Positions 23,537 through 33,884 of a DNA stretch of 54,788 bases are shown piece by piece. The notes under the pieces are model-generated. The model was given only the letters and a program-made list of their open reading frames with translations. It did not search any database and had not been told where the DNA came from. Within the stretch, counting starts at the first letter, position 1, and each line of letters opens with the position of its first letter. The DNA comes from an uncultured Bacteroidales bacterium. GTDB taxonomy: Bacteria > Bacteroidota > Bacteroidia > Bacteroidales > UBA932. The stretch is from NCBI GenBank assembly GCA_905233345.1, contig CAJODQ010000029.1, positions 1 through 54,788 of the forward strand. Reading direction: 5' to 3'. A program made the position numbers and the translations under genes.

Positions 23537-24283
23537 TTATTCGGCGGACAAAGTTATATGACGGATGCATTTCGCGACTTTGTCAGGATGGTCGACCAGG
23601 AGTTGGCCGTGGTTCATCTTGGGGAAGATTTCGATGTGAGCGGCGGGACAGAGTTCCTTCAGTAGATCGGCCTGCGGTTTGGCGACGAAGGCTTCCTTCG
23701 TGCCGTACCAGAAATGGATGTCCGGACCGGAGATGGATTCCAGCTTGTTGGTATAGACGGACTTGTATCCGTCGAGTACGGCGCGGCCGCCGCCGAAAGG
23801 ATAGACCTTCCTGCATTCGTCCAGCAGTACGTCGAAGTAGTGGGAATGGAACACCCGGCGCCAGAATCCCGTCCAGTGATAGCAGGTCCAGACATTGGCG
23901 CACTGGTAGTAGCGGAGCGGACCCACGAGCGACTTGGGCAGTGGCAGCAGGGGAGCGGCGTCCAGGATGGCGTGGTCCACGGCGATTTCGTTGCGCTCCA
24001 GCACGCGGGACAGGATCTTCCCGCCGAGCGACAAGCCGTAGGCGCAGTCCAGATGTCCGTCCTGTTGTTCTTTTACATTGGCGATGACCTGCGCCGCCTG
24101 GTCGTCGATTGAAGTAAAACGTGTGTATTTGCCCAGCGTGAACCCGTCTACCTGCACGGCGATGATGTCGAAATCGCCTTTCAGCAAGTCAATCAGCGGC
24201 AGGAAGATCTCATAAGATACCCCCAGCCCCGGTATCAGCATCAGCGTCGGCGCGCCTTCTTTTCCGAATCGTTTGAAATCCAC
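23537..24283 (-). CDS. Alpha/beta-hydrolase fold protein
   Basis: 248 residues. LIPGLGVSYEIFLPL near the start is the oxyanion region. GLSLGG near residue 82-87 is the nucleophile elbow with the catalytic Ser. A late Asp (GPDIHFWYGTKE) and MNHGQLLVDHP with the catalytic His near residue 225 complete the triad. The only available start is GTG at 24281-24283. The substrate is unknown. It lies 35 nt upstream of nothing on its own strand but the structured gap, and may follow the lipoprotein gene. Confidence 0.8.
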   Translation of the reverse strand: MDFKRFGKEGAPTLMLIPGLGVSYEIFLPLIDLLKGDFDIIAVQVDGFTLGKYTRFTSIDDQAAQVIANVKEQQDGHLDCAYGLSLGGKILSRVLERNEIAVDHAILDAAPLLPLPKSLVGPLRYYQCANVWTCYHWTGFWRRVFHSHYFDVLLDECRKVYPFGGGRAVLDGYKSVYTNKLESISGPDIHFWYGTKEAFVAKPQADLLKELCPAAHIEIFPKMNHGQLLVDHPDKVAKCIRHITLSAE

Positions 24284-24318
24284 AGCAAATTTTCCAGAAA
24301 CGATAATCCTGTGCAGGG

Positions 24319-24783
24319 CTATTCTATCGTGGCAACCAGGTTGCCGTTGAAAACGTATTCACCGTGCTGGATCTTGAAATGGACGTCATCCATGTAGATA
24401 ATGACACGTGAATCGGTCTTTTCTCCCAGCACCATTTTCCCCGTAAAAGTAGTAGTATATTCACGGATGTCGCTTGATAACCCGGCTCCGAAGTTCAGTC
24501 TCTTCAATTTGAGTTCACCACCTTGCGGTGTGTTGTCGTAGAAGTAGAAACTGAGCCAGATGTTCGTGAACACGCCCTTGCCATTGGTATGGCAGAGGAC
24601 GCCGGAGCATCCCGGTGCGTCTTGAGGGGCGCTGTAATAGACGGTTGTAAATTCCATCTTCCCGTCTGGCCCATTTACGGACAATTCTTTAAAAACGCTG
24701 CCTCCAAATCCGAATCCTTCTGTACATCCCGCAATCAGAAGAACTGTAAGGGCAAGTATGCCGGAGAAAAAGGTCCTTTTCAT
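24319..24783 (-). CDS. Small putative lipoprotein of unknown function
   Basis: 154 residues from the ATG at 24783, chosen because it begins a lipoprotein signal: basic start, hydrophobic run, and LLIAGC with the lipidated Cys near residue 20. The mature part is beta-rich (LKLKRLNFGAG, TTTFTGKMVLGEK, RVIIYMDDVHF). I recognise no family. It lies 35 nt upstream of the hydrolase gene on the same strand. Confidence 0.7.
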   Translation of the reverse strand: MKRTFFSGILALTVLLIAGCTEGFGFGGSVFKELSVNGPDGKMEFTTVYYSAPQDAPGCSGVLCHTNGKGVFTNIWLSFYFYDNTPQGGELKLKRLNFGAGLSSDIREYTTTFTGKMVLGEKTDSRVIIYMDDVHFKIQHGEYVFNGNLVATIE

Positions 24784-24857
24784 ATCATAAAAATAATAAA
24801 TATCAGCGAAAGACAAGTTTCTTAAATATAGATGCATTAGAGACGCAAACGTTGCGT

Positions 24858-26594
24858 TCATTTTGCCGGAAAAGAAATATTTATCTGAGCGGAGAACCAA
24901 CGGCCGTCGAGGGTCTGGCCGACGAGGCGGAGGCAGCAGCCGTCGGGAAGTTCGGGCAGGGTGATGTCGGCATGGCCGGAGGCGTCCGTGCGGATGCAGG
25001 GATTCCAGTAGAACGTGCCCTGGTGCCTGGGCGCGGTGGCAGGTGACGGGCCAAAGGTCTTCGGCTTCTGCCAGCCGAGGGGAAGGAGGCCGATGGTGTT
25101 CTTGGGCCCGGAGTCTTGTTTCGTCAGCATTGTCTCATCGAATCGACGCATTTCCAGCAGCACGACAGCAGCCTCCTTGTACAAGGCGGCCTCGGCTCCT
25201 CGCAGGACATAAAGGTTCTGGACGTCCCGGACGCTTAAAGATGTGGCGTCTTCCCAATCGTCTTTGCGTATCCCGTCCATATAGAGCCGGACGGGACCAT
25301 AACTGGCAGAACTGTCATACTCGACTTTTCCTTCGCGGATGACGGCGCGTTGTTTGACGGAGCCGCTTCTGGCTGTAAACAAGGCCCGGGTCGTAGACCT
25401 GGATGGATCATCAGCCAGGCAGATCATGCCCGGCCAGGTTGCCACGATATAGGTCAACAGGTCCATGTCGTCGTACTTCTCCAATTCTTCCCGCAACTTG
25501 ACCTGCCTCCACTCGAACACAGTGGAATAGGGGGAGACTCTGCGTTCCGGACGATAGAAAGAGGATTTCCGCTCGGCAGAAACAGTGGCGGCTTCAATGG
25601 TGTCGTTGGCAGCGGCAGGGGTAACCATTTCTTCGAGGCGCTGGCTGATGGAGGCTGTATCCGGGATTTCCTCTGAAATAGCATATGTCGGTCCGTAATC
25701 GAAAGGCCTGGCGAAGGTTTCCTCTTCAGTGTCAGGAAATAGATCCTTGGCGCCATTGACATGGATTGTAAACAGCGTTCCTTCCGGGAAATCCAGGTCA
25801 GGAATACGGAACAGTTGTCCTTCTTTGCCGCTGATACTGTTGTCACTGTCAATGTCTGTTGAAACATAGTAGCCGATATCTTGCGACATGATAGCTACGC
25901 TGTACTGTTCCGGAAGCCGCCGGCGGACGCTCTTGATACGGAAGGCGAGTTCCTGGGCGTACTCGCGCGGGCCTTCCACGAGGCTTGCCGACAGGACGGC
26001 CGGGATAGCATGCTCTTGCTGATAGTCGAAATCCGCATAGCGCCCGGGAACGACTGACAGGGTGAAATTGCCGGCGACTGGGCTTCCATCGGTGTCAACC
26101 AGCGACACTGACAGATGTCCTTCAGGATCGAATGCGAGCTTTGCTTGCACTTGCTCATCGTTATCTTCCTGAGCCGGTTGCATTGCAAACAGGCTAGGTA
26201 TCGTACCTGTACCTCGGATCAGCACCCGCGTGTGGAATAACGCCTCCGCAGGCCAGTCTTTCTGTGCCAGGGTATAGGCACGCAGCGTGTACCAGCCGCT
26301 CTCCAAATCTTCCGGCAATTCCATCTGCCCCAAAAACATCCCGCCACGCTCCTTCAGTTTGATGCGCTTCACCACAGACCCGGCACCGTCGCGCAGCAAC
26401 TCTACGTACAGGAACTTGCTGGTCGCTGCCGCCCCTTCCACATCAGAAATCCATCCCCGCAACCACACCGTCTCGCCCGCCGCATACAGCGACCGGTCGC
26501 AGCACACCCGCACCCGCTCTTCCGCGTGAAGCGGCGTGACGATGCCCAGCATCAGGCAAAAGGCCGGCAGAAGGGAACAAAAGAAACGGTTCAT
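24858..26594 (-). CDS. Exported MG2-like protein with C-terminal TonB-plug-like segment
   Basis: 578 residues from the ATG at 26594, chosen for its signal peptide (cut after PLHA near residue 24). The N-terminal part is like the first macroglobulin domains: VRVCCDRSLYAAGETVWLRG, SGWYTLRAYT. The middle is acidic and beta-rich. Around residues 420-510 a plug-like pattern appears (LLTYIVATWPGM, then VRDVQNLYVLRGAEAALY), but no barrel follows. The end (ASGHADITLPELPDG) is another beta domain. Such MG2-plus-plug proteins are common in Bacteroidota and of unknown function. It follows the permease array after 44 nt and may be co-transcribed. Confidence 0.72.
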   Translation of the reverse strand: MNRFFCSLLPAFCLMLGIVTPLHAEERVRVCCDRSLYAAGETVWLRGWISDVEGAAATSKFLYVELLRDGAGSVVKRIKLKERGGMFLGQMELPEDLESGWYTLRAYTLAQKDWPAEALFHTRVLIRGTGTIPSLFAMQPAQEDNDEQVQAKLAFDPEGHLSVSLVDTDGSPVAGNFTLSVVPGRYADFDYQQEHAIPAVLSASLVEGPREYAQELAFRIKSVRRRLPEQYSVAIMSQDIGYYVSTDIDSDNSISGKEGQLFRIPDLDFPEGTLFTIHVNGAKDLFPDTEEETFARPFDYGPTYAISEEIPDTASISQRLEEMVTPAAANDTIEAATVSAERKSSFYRPERRVSPYSTVFEWRQVKLREELEKYDDMDLLTYIVATWPGMICLADDPSRSTTRALFTARSGSVKQRAVIREGKVEYDSSASYGPVRLYMDGIRKDDWEDATSLSVRDVQNLYVLRGAEAALYKEAAVVLLEMRRFDETMLTKQDSGPKNTIGLLPLGWQKPKTFGPSPATAPRHQGTFYWNPCIRTDASGHADITLPELPDGCCLRLVGQTLDGRWFSAQINISFPAK

Positions 26595-26599
26595 TGATG

Positions 26600-26607
26600 T
26601 AAATGTA
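26600..26607 (-). promoter_or_regulatory. Possible weak -7 element TACATTTA before the MG2-like gene
   Basis: The minus strand reads TACATTTA, one mismatch from TAnnTTTG, 5 nt before the ATG at 26594. A TTTTGG further upstream could be the -33 part. Confidence 0.4.
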
Positions 26608-26638
26608 CGCAAATTCTTGTTGTCCGCCAAAATGGGAT

Positions 26639-29047
26639 TTATTCTTTTTTGAGCACGCCCGACGGATTCTGGCTTGTCACGCGGAGGGTTTGGAGCGTGA
26701 CGATGGCGGCTGAGAAGAGGATGATCACGAATGTTGCTGCAATGAAAAAGAACGGATGCAGCGTGATCCTGTGGGCGAAATGTTTCAGGAGTTCTTCGCA
26801 TAACCAGTAGGCGAGGGGGATGCCTGCCAGGCATGCGATCAGGACAATGAGCAGATAGCTTCGGATATTCTTCCATGTCTCACTGGCCACGGTACCGCCG
26901 AACACCTTCCGGATGGCGATGTCGTGCTCTTTGAGCGTCACGAACCAGGTACTGAGACCCATCAGTCCCAGCAGCGAAAGAACCAGCATCAGAATGGAGA
27001 ACATGGCAATGACGACCATCGAGGCACGCTCTGTTTGCAGCGACTGTTTGTTGAGGTCTGGGACATACCCCATGATATGCGGCGCTTTGTAGACGCCCCA
27101 TGCGCGGTCAAGCGTTTCTTTCAGGCAATCGAGAATCGCTTTCTCAGCTGCGCCATGCGGGCCTGTGGTCTTGATGGCCAGCGACTTCCAATAGGCTGTC
27201 GGGCTACGGTAATAATCCTCCATGACAAGGACATATGCATTTTTGTCATCTGTGAAGTTGGCGCGGAAATCCGCAATGATGCCCCCGATGGTCGTTGCAT
27301 CCAGCCGTCGCATCTGCTCTTCCGTGAGTTGGATGTCATCTGGATTCAGATTCATCTGACGGACCATCGATTCCGTCAGCCAGGCGACACGTTCTCCCTC
27401 CCGCTTATAATCACGAATCTTGTGAAAACCGTAGCAGTCAAATCCTTCCTGGCTCACAATGAGCTTGTTGAGCATATAGCCGGAAATATATACATCTCCG
27501 TCCTCTCCGGTGCCTGCCCTCAGCTTATTATCGCCATTTTCATCTTCCAGATAGACCGCCTCATGGAGTCTGCCCGGATGGTCGTACACTTTTCCTGCTT
27601 TCTCGACGCACGGCAGTCGCCGGATCGCTTCGAGGGCGGGGTCAAGTTCGTGATGGGCGTAAGGGCCGTAGAAATAATACACATCGTCGACCTCCACGCC
27701 GAGCGGAAGATGGACCAGTTTCCGGTATTGGGCCGTGTAGACGAACGATCCCACCAGCAGCACCATGGTGACGAAGCATTGTATGAAGACAAATACTTTG
27801 CTGAATACCAGCTTATTGCGAGTGCGCAGTTCGCCCTTGATTACATCAACGGCCTGGTAGCGCGAAATGATCAGGGCAGGGACCAGACCCGCCACTGCGC
27901 TCACGATCAGAATCAGCATGACATACAGCAGCAGGTTTCTGCCGGTCAATGCCACCCGGATGTCGAAGCCCAGCCGGTTCAGGCGGAAAAGGTTGTTGAT
28001 TTCCGGCACGATGGCATACGACAGGACCAGTCCCAGCAGGAAGCATAGCAGCGTCATTCCTGCCGACTCGCGCAGCAGTCGCAGGATGATCTCGCCGCGA
28101 GAGGAACCGAGCAGTCGCCGCGTTGCCATCTCCTTGGAGCGGAAAGTGCCCATGGCCACATTGAGCGCAATGTAGTTGAATACGGCAAACAACAATAGCA
28201 CAAGGCTCAGGGCCAGCAAGGCGCGGAATAACAGTGCGTCCGTCTGGGTCAACGAGTTGCAGGGGGTGCCTGAAATTTCGTCGTAGCGGAACAATCGCAC
28301 GGAATCGTCGATAATCTTATCGAGTTCTTCAGAGGGAGCGCGATCGAAAAAGGAGGCATAGTTGACTTTGGCCGCCGCGCGGATTTTTCGCGTCAGTTCG
28401 TCCCGGTCGGTACCGGGCTTCACCTTGAAGAAGCAGAAATCTTTCTGGTGGGTACGCTGCGGATTCTTCCAGTAGAACTGGAGTGTCGGTCCGGCGATGT
28501 TGATCAGCACGTCGTGCGGCAGCATCAATGAGCGTTCATAATCGCCGACGATGCCCTCGATCGTGTATTCCACGTCGTCGAGGATAAAATGCTTTCCTAC
28601 CGCATCCCGGCCGTAACCGATCCGACGGGCAAACGATTCCGAAACAAGGGCATTTGTGATATCCCGCAGCACTTCCGGATTTCCTGAAATAAAATGCGTC
28701 GGGAAGAAATCAAAGAAATCGAGGTCGCAGAGCAGGAGTTCTATGCTGTAGCTTTCTTCTCCCACTTTGATGTCGGCCGGCCGCGTGGCGCTGAAGAGTG
28801 TTGTCTGCTCCACTTCCGGAATGTTTTTTTTGAGAAACTCCGGCTGGTCGAAGCATCCGGCCAGATAGTCCCCATACAGCGAAAAGGTATAGATCCGTTC
28901 GTAGTCCCGGTTCTCGTGGTTTACCTGCCACAGATCGTTTACATAGCTCATCAAAGGAATGATGAACGCCAGCGCGATACTGATGCCCAGTACCTCGATG
29001 GTGCTATAGAGCTTGTTTCGGGAGAGAAACTTCAGATAACTTTTCAT
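26639..29047 (-). CDS. FtsX/MacB-type ABC transporter permease 1 (intact)
   Basis: 802 residues. Layout of large Bacteroidota FtsX permeases: TM1 at about 20-40, a periplasmic domain to about 275, three TMs with SKEMATRRLLGSSRGE (about 315-330), TM pair and the linker DVIKGELRTRNKLVFSKVF, a second periplasmic domain (about 450-680), then three TMs with HDIAIRKVFGGTVASE and the family end SQNPSGVLKKE. The repeated (R)K(V/L)(F/L)G motifs mark the coupling segments to an ATPase. It is last of six paralogues in the array; no ATPase of its own is adjacent. Confidence 0.85.
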   Translation of the reverse strand: MKSYLKFLSRNKLYSTIEVLGISIALAFIIPLMSYVNDLWQVNHENRDYERIYTFSLYGDYLAGCFDQPEFLKKNIPEVEQTTLFSATRPADIKVGEESYSIELLLCDLDFFDFFPTHFISGNPEVLRDITNALVSESFARRIGYGRDAVGKHFILDDVEYTIEGIVGDYERSLMLPHDVLINIAGPTLQFYWKNPQRTHQKDFCFFKVKPGTDRDELTRKIRAAAKVNYASFFDRAPSEELDKIIDDSVRLFRYDEISGTPCNSLTQTDALLFRALLALSLVLLLFAVFNYIALNVAMGTFRSKEMATRRLLGSSRGEIILRLLRESAGMTLLCFLLGLVLSYAIVPEINNLFRLNRLGFDIRVALTGRNLLLYVMLILIVSAVAGLVPALIISRYQAVDVIKGELRTRNKLVFSKVFVFIQCFVTMVLLVGSFVYTAQYRKLVHLPLGVEVDDVYYFYGPYAHHELDPALEAIRRLPCVEKAGKVYDHPGRLHEAVYLEDENGDNKLRAGTGEDGDVYISGYMLNKLIVSQEGFDCYGFHKIRDYKREGERVAWLTESMVRQMNLNPDDIQLTEEQMRRLDATTIGGIIADFRANFTDDKNAYVLVMEDYYRSPTAYWKSLAIKTTGPHGAAEKAILDCLKETLDRAWGVYKAPHIMGYVPDLNKQSLQTERASMVVIAMFSILMLVLSLLGLMGLSTWFVTLKEHDIAIRKVFGGTVASETWKNIRSYLLIVLIACLAGIPLAYWLCEELLKHFAHRITLHPFFFIAATFVIILFSAAIVTLQTLRVTSQNPSGVLKKE

Positions 29048-29060
29048 ATTTTTGTTCTTA

Positions 29061-29150
29061 CTGCGGGTAGCGTCCCATTTTTTTGTAGGGTACCTTCAAA
29101 TTCGGGCTTTTTTGACGGTAGTGTCCCACATTTTGGGACGCTACCGTCAC
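29061..29150. repeat. Permease-linked double-hairpin element, copy 1
   Basis: Two related imperfect palindromes of the type GACGGTAGCGTCCC-loop-GGGACGCTACCGTC, separated by TTCGGGCTTTTTT. It fills the gap between the permease 2 stop and the permease 1 start. The same order and spacing occur at 33793-33882, and a rearranged copy at 40076-40157. Confidence 0.85.
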
Positions 29151-29152
29151 TT

Positions 29153-31487
29153 CTATTCATTTTTCAGTGTATCGGCCGGATTCATCCGGGCGGTCTTGAG
29201 ATAGTGATACAGCACCACGACGGCGCACAACAACCCCGCAATCACCAGCGCCAGCAGGAACACCGATGGCAGGAATCCCACCCGGTGGGAGAACTGCTGC
29301 AGGTAATATTTCACCACCAGCCAGCCGATGGGCGCCGCGATTACATAGCAGATAGCTACGGTCTTCAGATACAGTTTCAGGCCCTCCGAGGTGATCTGGC
29401 CCATATCGGCCGAACACCCGCTTCACGGAAATCTCCATCTTTTTGTACTGCACATCCATCAATACCTGGCCCCAGATGCCTACCAGCGACAGCAGGATGG
29501 CCAGCAGGGAGAACAGCCATACGGCCAGCCGCATGCGCTCCTCTCCGCTGTACAGGTTTTTGCCGATGGCGTCATAGAACAGTATCTCGAACTGCATCGT
29601 CGGGTCCATCTCGGTTAGGACGACCTGGATCTTTTCTACGGCCGCCAGACGGTCCGCGCCCTCGGCCAGACGGATATGGGCAAAAGGCATCGAAAAGTAA
29701 TCCTGCCCGACCACCTGGAAGCCCACCGGCCCGTCGGCCTTTCGCAGGGAAGTGATGTTCACATTGTTCACGAAGCCCACGACCGGCGCGCCTTCGCCGA
29801 ATTCTTCCGGATAGACCTTTGCCTCTGCGCCGTATTCCATCATGTCCTGGGTGAAGAGGATGGGACCCAAATCATTTTCGCGGAAACCGCGCCCCTCGAC
29901 CACCTCGAGTCCGAGCACTTGCGGGAGGCTCCAGCTGCAGTAGATCATGCTCATCATCACCGGCCCTTTTCCGAAATCGACGCCGTCTGTGGAATAGGTG
30001 TCCGAGCCTCCGACGACATCCATAGCGTAGGCCACGTCTTCCACTTCGGGGAGGGCGCACAAGCGATCCCGCAGCCAGTCTGCCTTGTTCCGGCAGTTCT
30101 CTCCGCCGATATCCACCACAGCCAGGTTATTCTTGTCGTAGCCGCAGGGATATTCCTGCATAAACTGGCTCTGCCGCTGCACGAACAGCACGAAGATGAG
30201 CAGGGCCGTGGAAATGACGAACTGCACGCCCACCAGGATGGCGCGGAGATTCTTTCCGGAAGCCGAAAGGCCGTAATTGCCTTTCAGGATCAGGGCCGGC
30301 TGACCCGCGGTCGAATAGATGCCTGGCCAGATGCCGGCCAGGATGCCGGTGGCCAGCGCCACGGCTCCCACGAACAGCAGCAGACCCCAGTGCTTGCTGA
30401 GGCTGAAGGACTGCATCAGAACACCCCGGGTCAGCAGCGACTCGGAAACCGGGCCCAGTAGCAGCGCTGCCACCACAAAGGCGCAGCAGCACCAGATTAC
30501 GGCTTCCGCTACCACCAGGGCGCGCAGCCGCGCTGTCGACGAACCCAGTATCTTCTGCAGGTTCACGCTTCGGATGCGCAGCGGCGTCAGCGCCACATAG
30601 AAGTTGGTGAAGTTGATCAGGCCGATGCACAGGATCAGGATGGCGATCGCGATGAGCAGGTTCAGTTGCGAACGGCTGCCGCTCCTGTAAATATTGCCTT
30701 CGTTCCGGAAGTAGATGCTGGTCAGCGGGACAAGCTCGATGGGCGTCAGCCAACCCTCGTGCGGGGCAAAATCAAAATGGGCATTGAACTCATCGGCCAC
30801 GGCCTGGGCATTCCCGGCATCGTCCAACAGCAGGTAACAGATAAAATTGGCTGCGCCATAGGATCCTTTCTGGATGTCTCCGACGGTCATATACAAGTTG
30901 TTCCCGATCTGCGTATTGGTAGGCAAGTCCTCATAGACGCCCGTCACCGTGGTTTCGCCTGGAAGCTCCCGAAATTTGACATCCATCTTCAGCAACTTGC
31001 CGAGCGCCGGCTCCCCGGGGAACAGGATTTCCGCCAGCGAGCGGGGAATGATCACGGCATTGGGGCCTTCCAGCGCGTGGGCGTCGCCCTCGACCATCTT
31101 GAGGCCGAACACATCGATGAAACGTTCCGAGGCAAAGATGAGTTCGCGCTTGAAACCGGTTGTTGTCTTGCCTTCTTCGGCCACGCTGAAAAAGACATCC
31201 CCAAAGAAGGGGACGAGGGTACATCCCACTTCGATGTGGGCCGAGGACGCGATGACATCATCGGCAAAACCCCGCGGCAAGATGTTGCGGAACAGCGTCT
31301 CGTCGCCTTCCTTGTCGACCCGGAACACCCGCTCGGCCGTCGGATGGCACTTGTCAAACGACAGTTCATACTCCGCCTGCAAGAAGATCAGGGCGAAAGC
31401 CACGAATGCCGCCACCAACCCCGTGAAGTTTAGGATCACCGCCACCGGATACCGGCGAATCAGACTCTTGATGTTTCGTAGTATCAT
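29153..31487 (-). pseudogene. FtsX/MacB-type ABC transporter permease 2, frameshifted near its 3' end
   Basis: The frame from the ATG at 31487 is a normal permease to VKRVFG near residue 693, then switches to unrelated sequence. The expected last 83 residues (from MGQITSEGL to the family end ARMNPADTLKNE) are intact in another frame, 29153-29404. Restoring GGCGCCGAT in place of GGCCGAT at about 29405-29412 (a 2-nt loss) would rejoin them as ..VFGADMGQIT.., matching permease 4 (VFGADVSSE). Otherwise it has the same two periplasmic domains and TM groups. If the indel is real, the last TMs are lost and the transporter is probably inactive. Confidence 0.85.
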
Positions 31488-31494
31488 ATCACAT

Positions 31495-31523
31495 TCGTCA
31501 TCCCGGGCTTGACCCGGAATCTC
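31495..31523. repeat. REP-like palindrome between permeases 3 and 2
   Basis: TTCGTCATCCCGGGCTTGACCCGGAATCTC-type copy: CCGGGCTTGACCCGG forms the hairpin. It lies in the 37-nt gap between the two genes. Confidence 0.75.
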
Positions 31524-31524
31524 T

Positions 31525-33779
31525 TTATTCTTTTTTCAATTCTATGGCCGGATTCGTCTTTGCCGACTTCAATACCTGCCAGATGACGGAGACAAAAGCG
31601 ATAAGCCCAGTGAGCAGCACGGCCACCACGAAAATCCACCAATAGCCTTCCAGCCTGTAAATGAAATCTTTGAGGTATTCCTGCGCGGCATAGACCGCAA
31701 TCGGAATGCCGATGACAAGCACCATGTATTCGCGTATCGTTCTCCATGCCTCGGTGTCCATTGTACCGCCGAAGACCTTCCGGACGGCAATGTCACGGGA
31801 TTTTTCATCGGCATAATAGGTACTCATGGCCACCAGGCCCAGCAGAGCGATGATAATGGAGAGGAGCATAAAGATCTCCACCAGCCTCATATTGTTACGG
31901 GCCGGTCTCCAGGCCTCAGCGATATTCTCGTCAATCCAGAAAGCTAAGCTGCCGTAGTTCTGCTTGCCCTTGATATAGTTTTCGTAAGCGTCCATGATCT
32001 GCGCTTTCGCCGCTTTCCGGTCCGGGGTGGTTTCTATGACCCATCCGGCGAAAGGAATGTCATCAGAGCGCATCAACGAAACAATGGCATAGTCTTCTTC
32101 TCCCATATTGGCACTGTTGGTCGGAAAGGATTTGAAAACGCCGGCAACCTGTTCGCATCCCTTCGTCCGTCTGCTCAACGTGCCGCTGATGTCATGATAG
32201 TCAGCATCGAAACCGGTAGCGGTAAAACTCTTGTCCGAGAACCATACACTGTTGAATTGTGGCGCATGGAAGTCCTCAAGGATTTCAAATCCGAACATCG
32301 AAAAAGCAGTACTGTCCATCCTGATCAGTTTGTAGAGAATGTCTTGTCCATCCCGGGTGGTGCTGTACTGGCCCATATTGATACTGCCTGGCACACCTGA
32401 ACTTCTTCCGATCCGTCTTACGCAGGGAAGCGCCTCAAGGGCATCTTTCAAAGGAGCATCGTCTTCGCCGGAAAAAACCTTGAGGAAGAAGATGTTCTCG
32501 ATGTTGCAGTTCATCGGTCGCTCCTGTGTCTTTCGCATTTGCGCCTCCATCGTGACGGCCAGCGCTATCAGGATGACGGCCAAAGTGTTTTGCAGCACGA
32601 TGAATACCTTGCTGAAAACCATCTTGCTCTTGCGCCGGTATCCGCCTTTCATAACGTCCACGGGTTTGTAGCGACCTGCCATCATGGCCGGGAAAATGCC
32701 ACAGAGCGCTCCCACAAGCAGAATGATGACGATATATGCCACGATATAACCCGGAGACCAAATGACTTTAATCGGGATATCCGGATTGTTCAAAAGCGCA
32801 TTCATAGCCGGGCAGAAGGCTTCCGCAAGCAATAGCCCGGCCGCAAAGCATACTGCGGTAAACGCGATGGATTCGGCCACGTACTTCCAGATAATACCGG
32901 CCCTTGATGCTCCGGACAATTGCCTCACGGCCATTTCCTTTGCCCTCTTTCCGGTGAGAGCGACAGACAGGTTGATGTAGTTCAGAATGGCCGAAAGAAG
33001 GAGCAGAAGCCCAACCAGCATCAGAATTCTGAGTGTCGCTTTTCCTTGAAAAACAATTCATCATACCTTGAAAGTTCCAGATGTTCAAAGAAAGCCTGCC
33101 CATAGATGCCTGAATATACATCTTTGCAAACGGCTTCCAATTTGTCATAGAATACTTTCCTGTCTGTCCCGGGCCGGACCTTGAGTAACGTGACCGTGCT
33201 GCCATAGTTGTCGAAAGGCTGCCAGTCGTCTTTGTAAACAGCAGCATTGAGGAATATATCATAAGGCTTGATGACCGTGCCCTTCAGGTCGTCCAATATG
33301 GCACCCACCACATAGCTGTTCCCGCTGATGTCAAGGGCGTCACCCATCGAAAGGCTGTATTTTTTGGCAAAAGAGGCTGAAAGAATGACATGGGTCGGAG
33401 CTGAAAGCACATCTGCGGAGCCTTCTACAAAACGAAACTGAGGACATATCTCAAAGAACGCCGGTTCTACACCAACGCTTTCTGCCTCCGTATTCTCTCC
33501 CCGAATGACTGGATGTACAGCTACATTGCACATCCTGGAAACGGACTCAATTTCCGGAATGTCTCCAATGGCATCAGGGAAACCATACGTCAGCGCAGGG
33601 AATCCCGGCGTCCCAGGCACATAAACCCGCTCCCGGTCCGGATGCTCCCATGTCACGGCATATTGCTGCCATACATAGGAACCTATGATGATCACAAACG
33701 CCAGGCTCACGGCCAGCCCCACCGCCTCGATGGCGGTGTAGAGCTTGTTGCGGGAGAGAAACTTCAGATAGCTTTTCAT
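31525..33779 (-). pseudogene. FtsX/MacB-type ABC transporter permease 3, split by a frameshift
   Basis: The N-terminal frame (33021-33779, 252 residues) ends with KRHSEF. The C-terminal frame (31525-33021, ATG overlapping the stop as TGATG) gives 498 residues from MLVGLLLLLSAILNY to the family end NPAIELKKE. Reading the second frame upstream of its ATG gives TLRILMLVGLL, which lines up with LTVVVLLLLLSAIFNY of permease 4. So one base is missing near 33036-33042. First 36 residues are almost identical to permease 4. It may be a real split or a sequencing error; as written, TM1 and the first periplasmic domain are separated from the rest. Confidence 0.82.
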
Positions 33780-33792
33780 ATTTTCTTTCTTA

Positions 33793-33882
33793 CTGCGGGT
33801 AGTGTCCCATTATTTTGCAGGGTACCGTCAAATTCGGGCTTTTTTGACTGTAACGTCCCTCTTTTGGGGACGCTACCGTCAC
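33793..33882. repeat. Permease-linked double-hairpin element, copy 2
   Basis: Same two palindromes and TTCGGGCTTTTTT spacer as copy 1, between the permease 4 stop (33885) and the permease 3 start (33779). The two copies differ at scattered bases on both arms, some compensating. Confidence 0.85.
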
Positions 33883-33884
33883 TC

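Noticed and set aside
33021-33040. Programmed ribosomal frameshift joining the two halves of permease 3
   Set aside because: No canonical slippery heptamer of the X XXY YYZ type is seen at the join (only AAGGAAAAGCG), and sister genes break at other, unrelated places.
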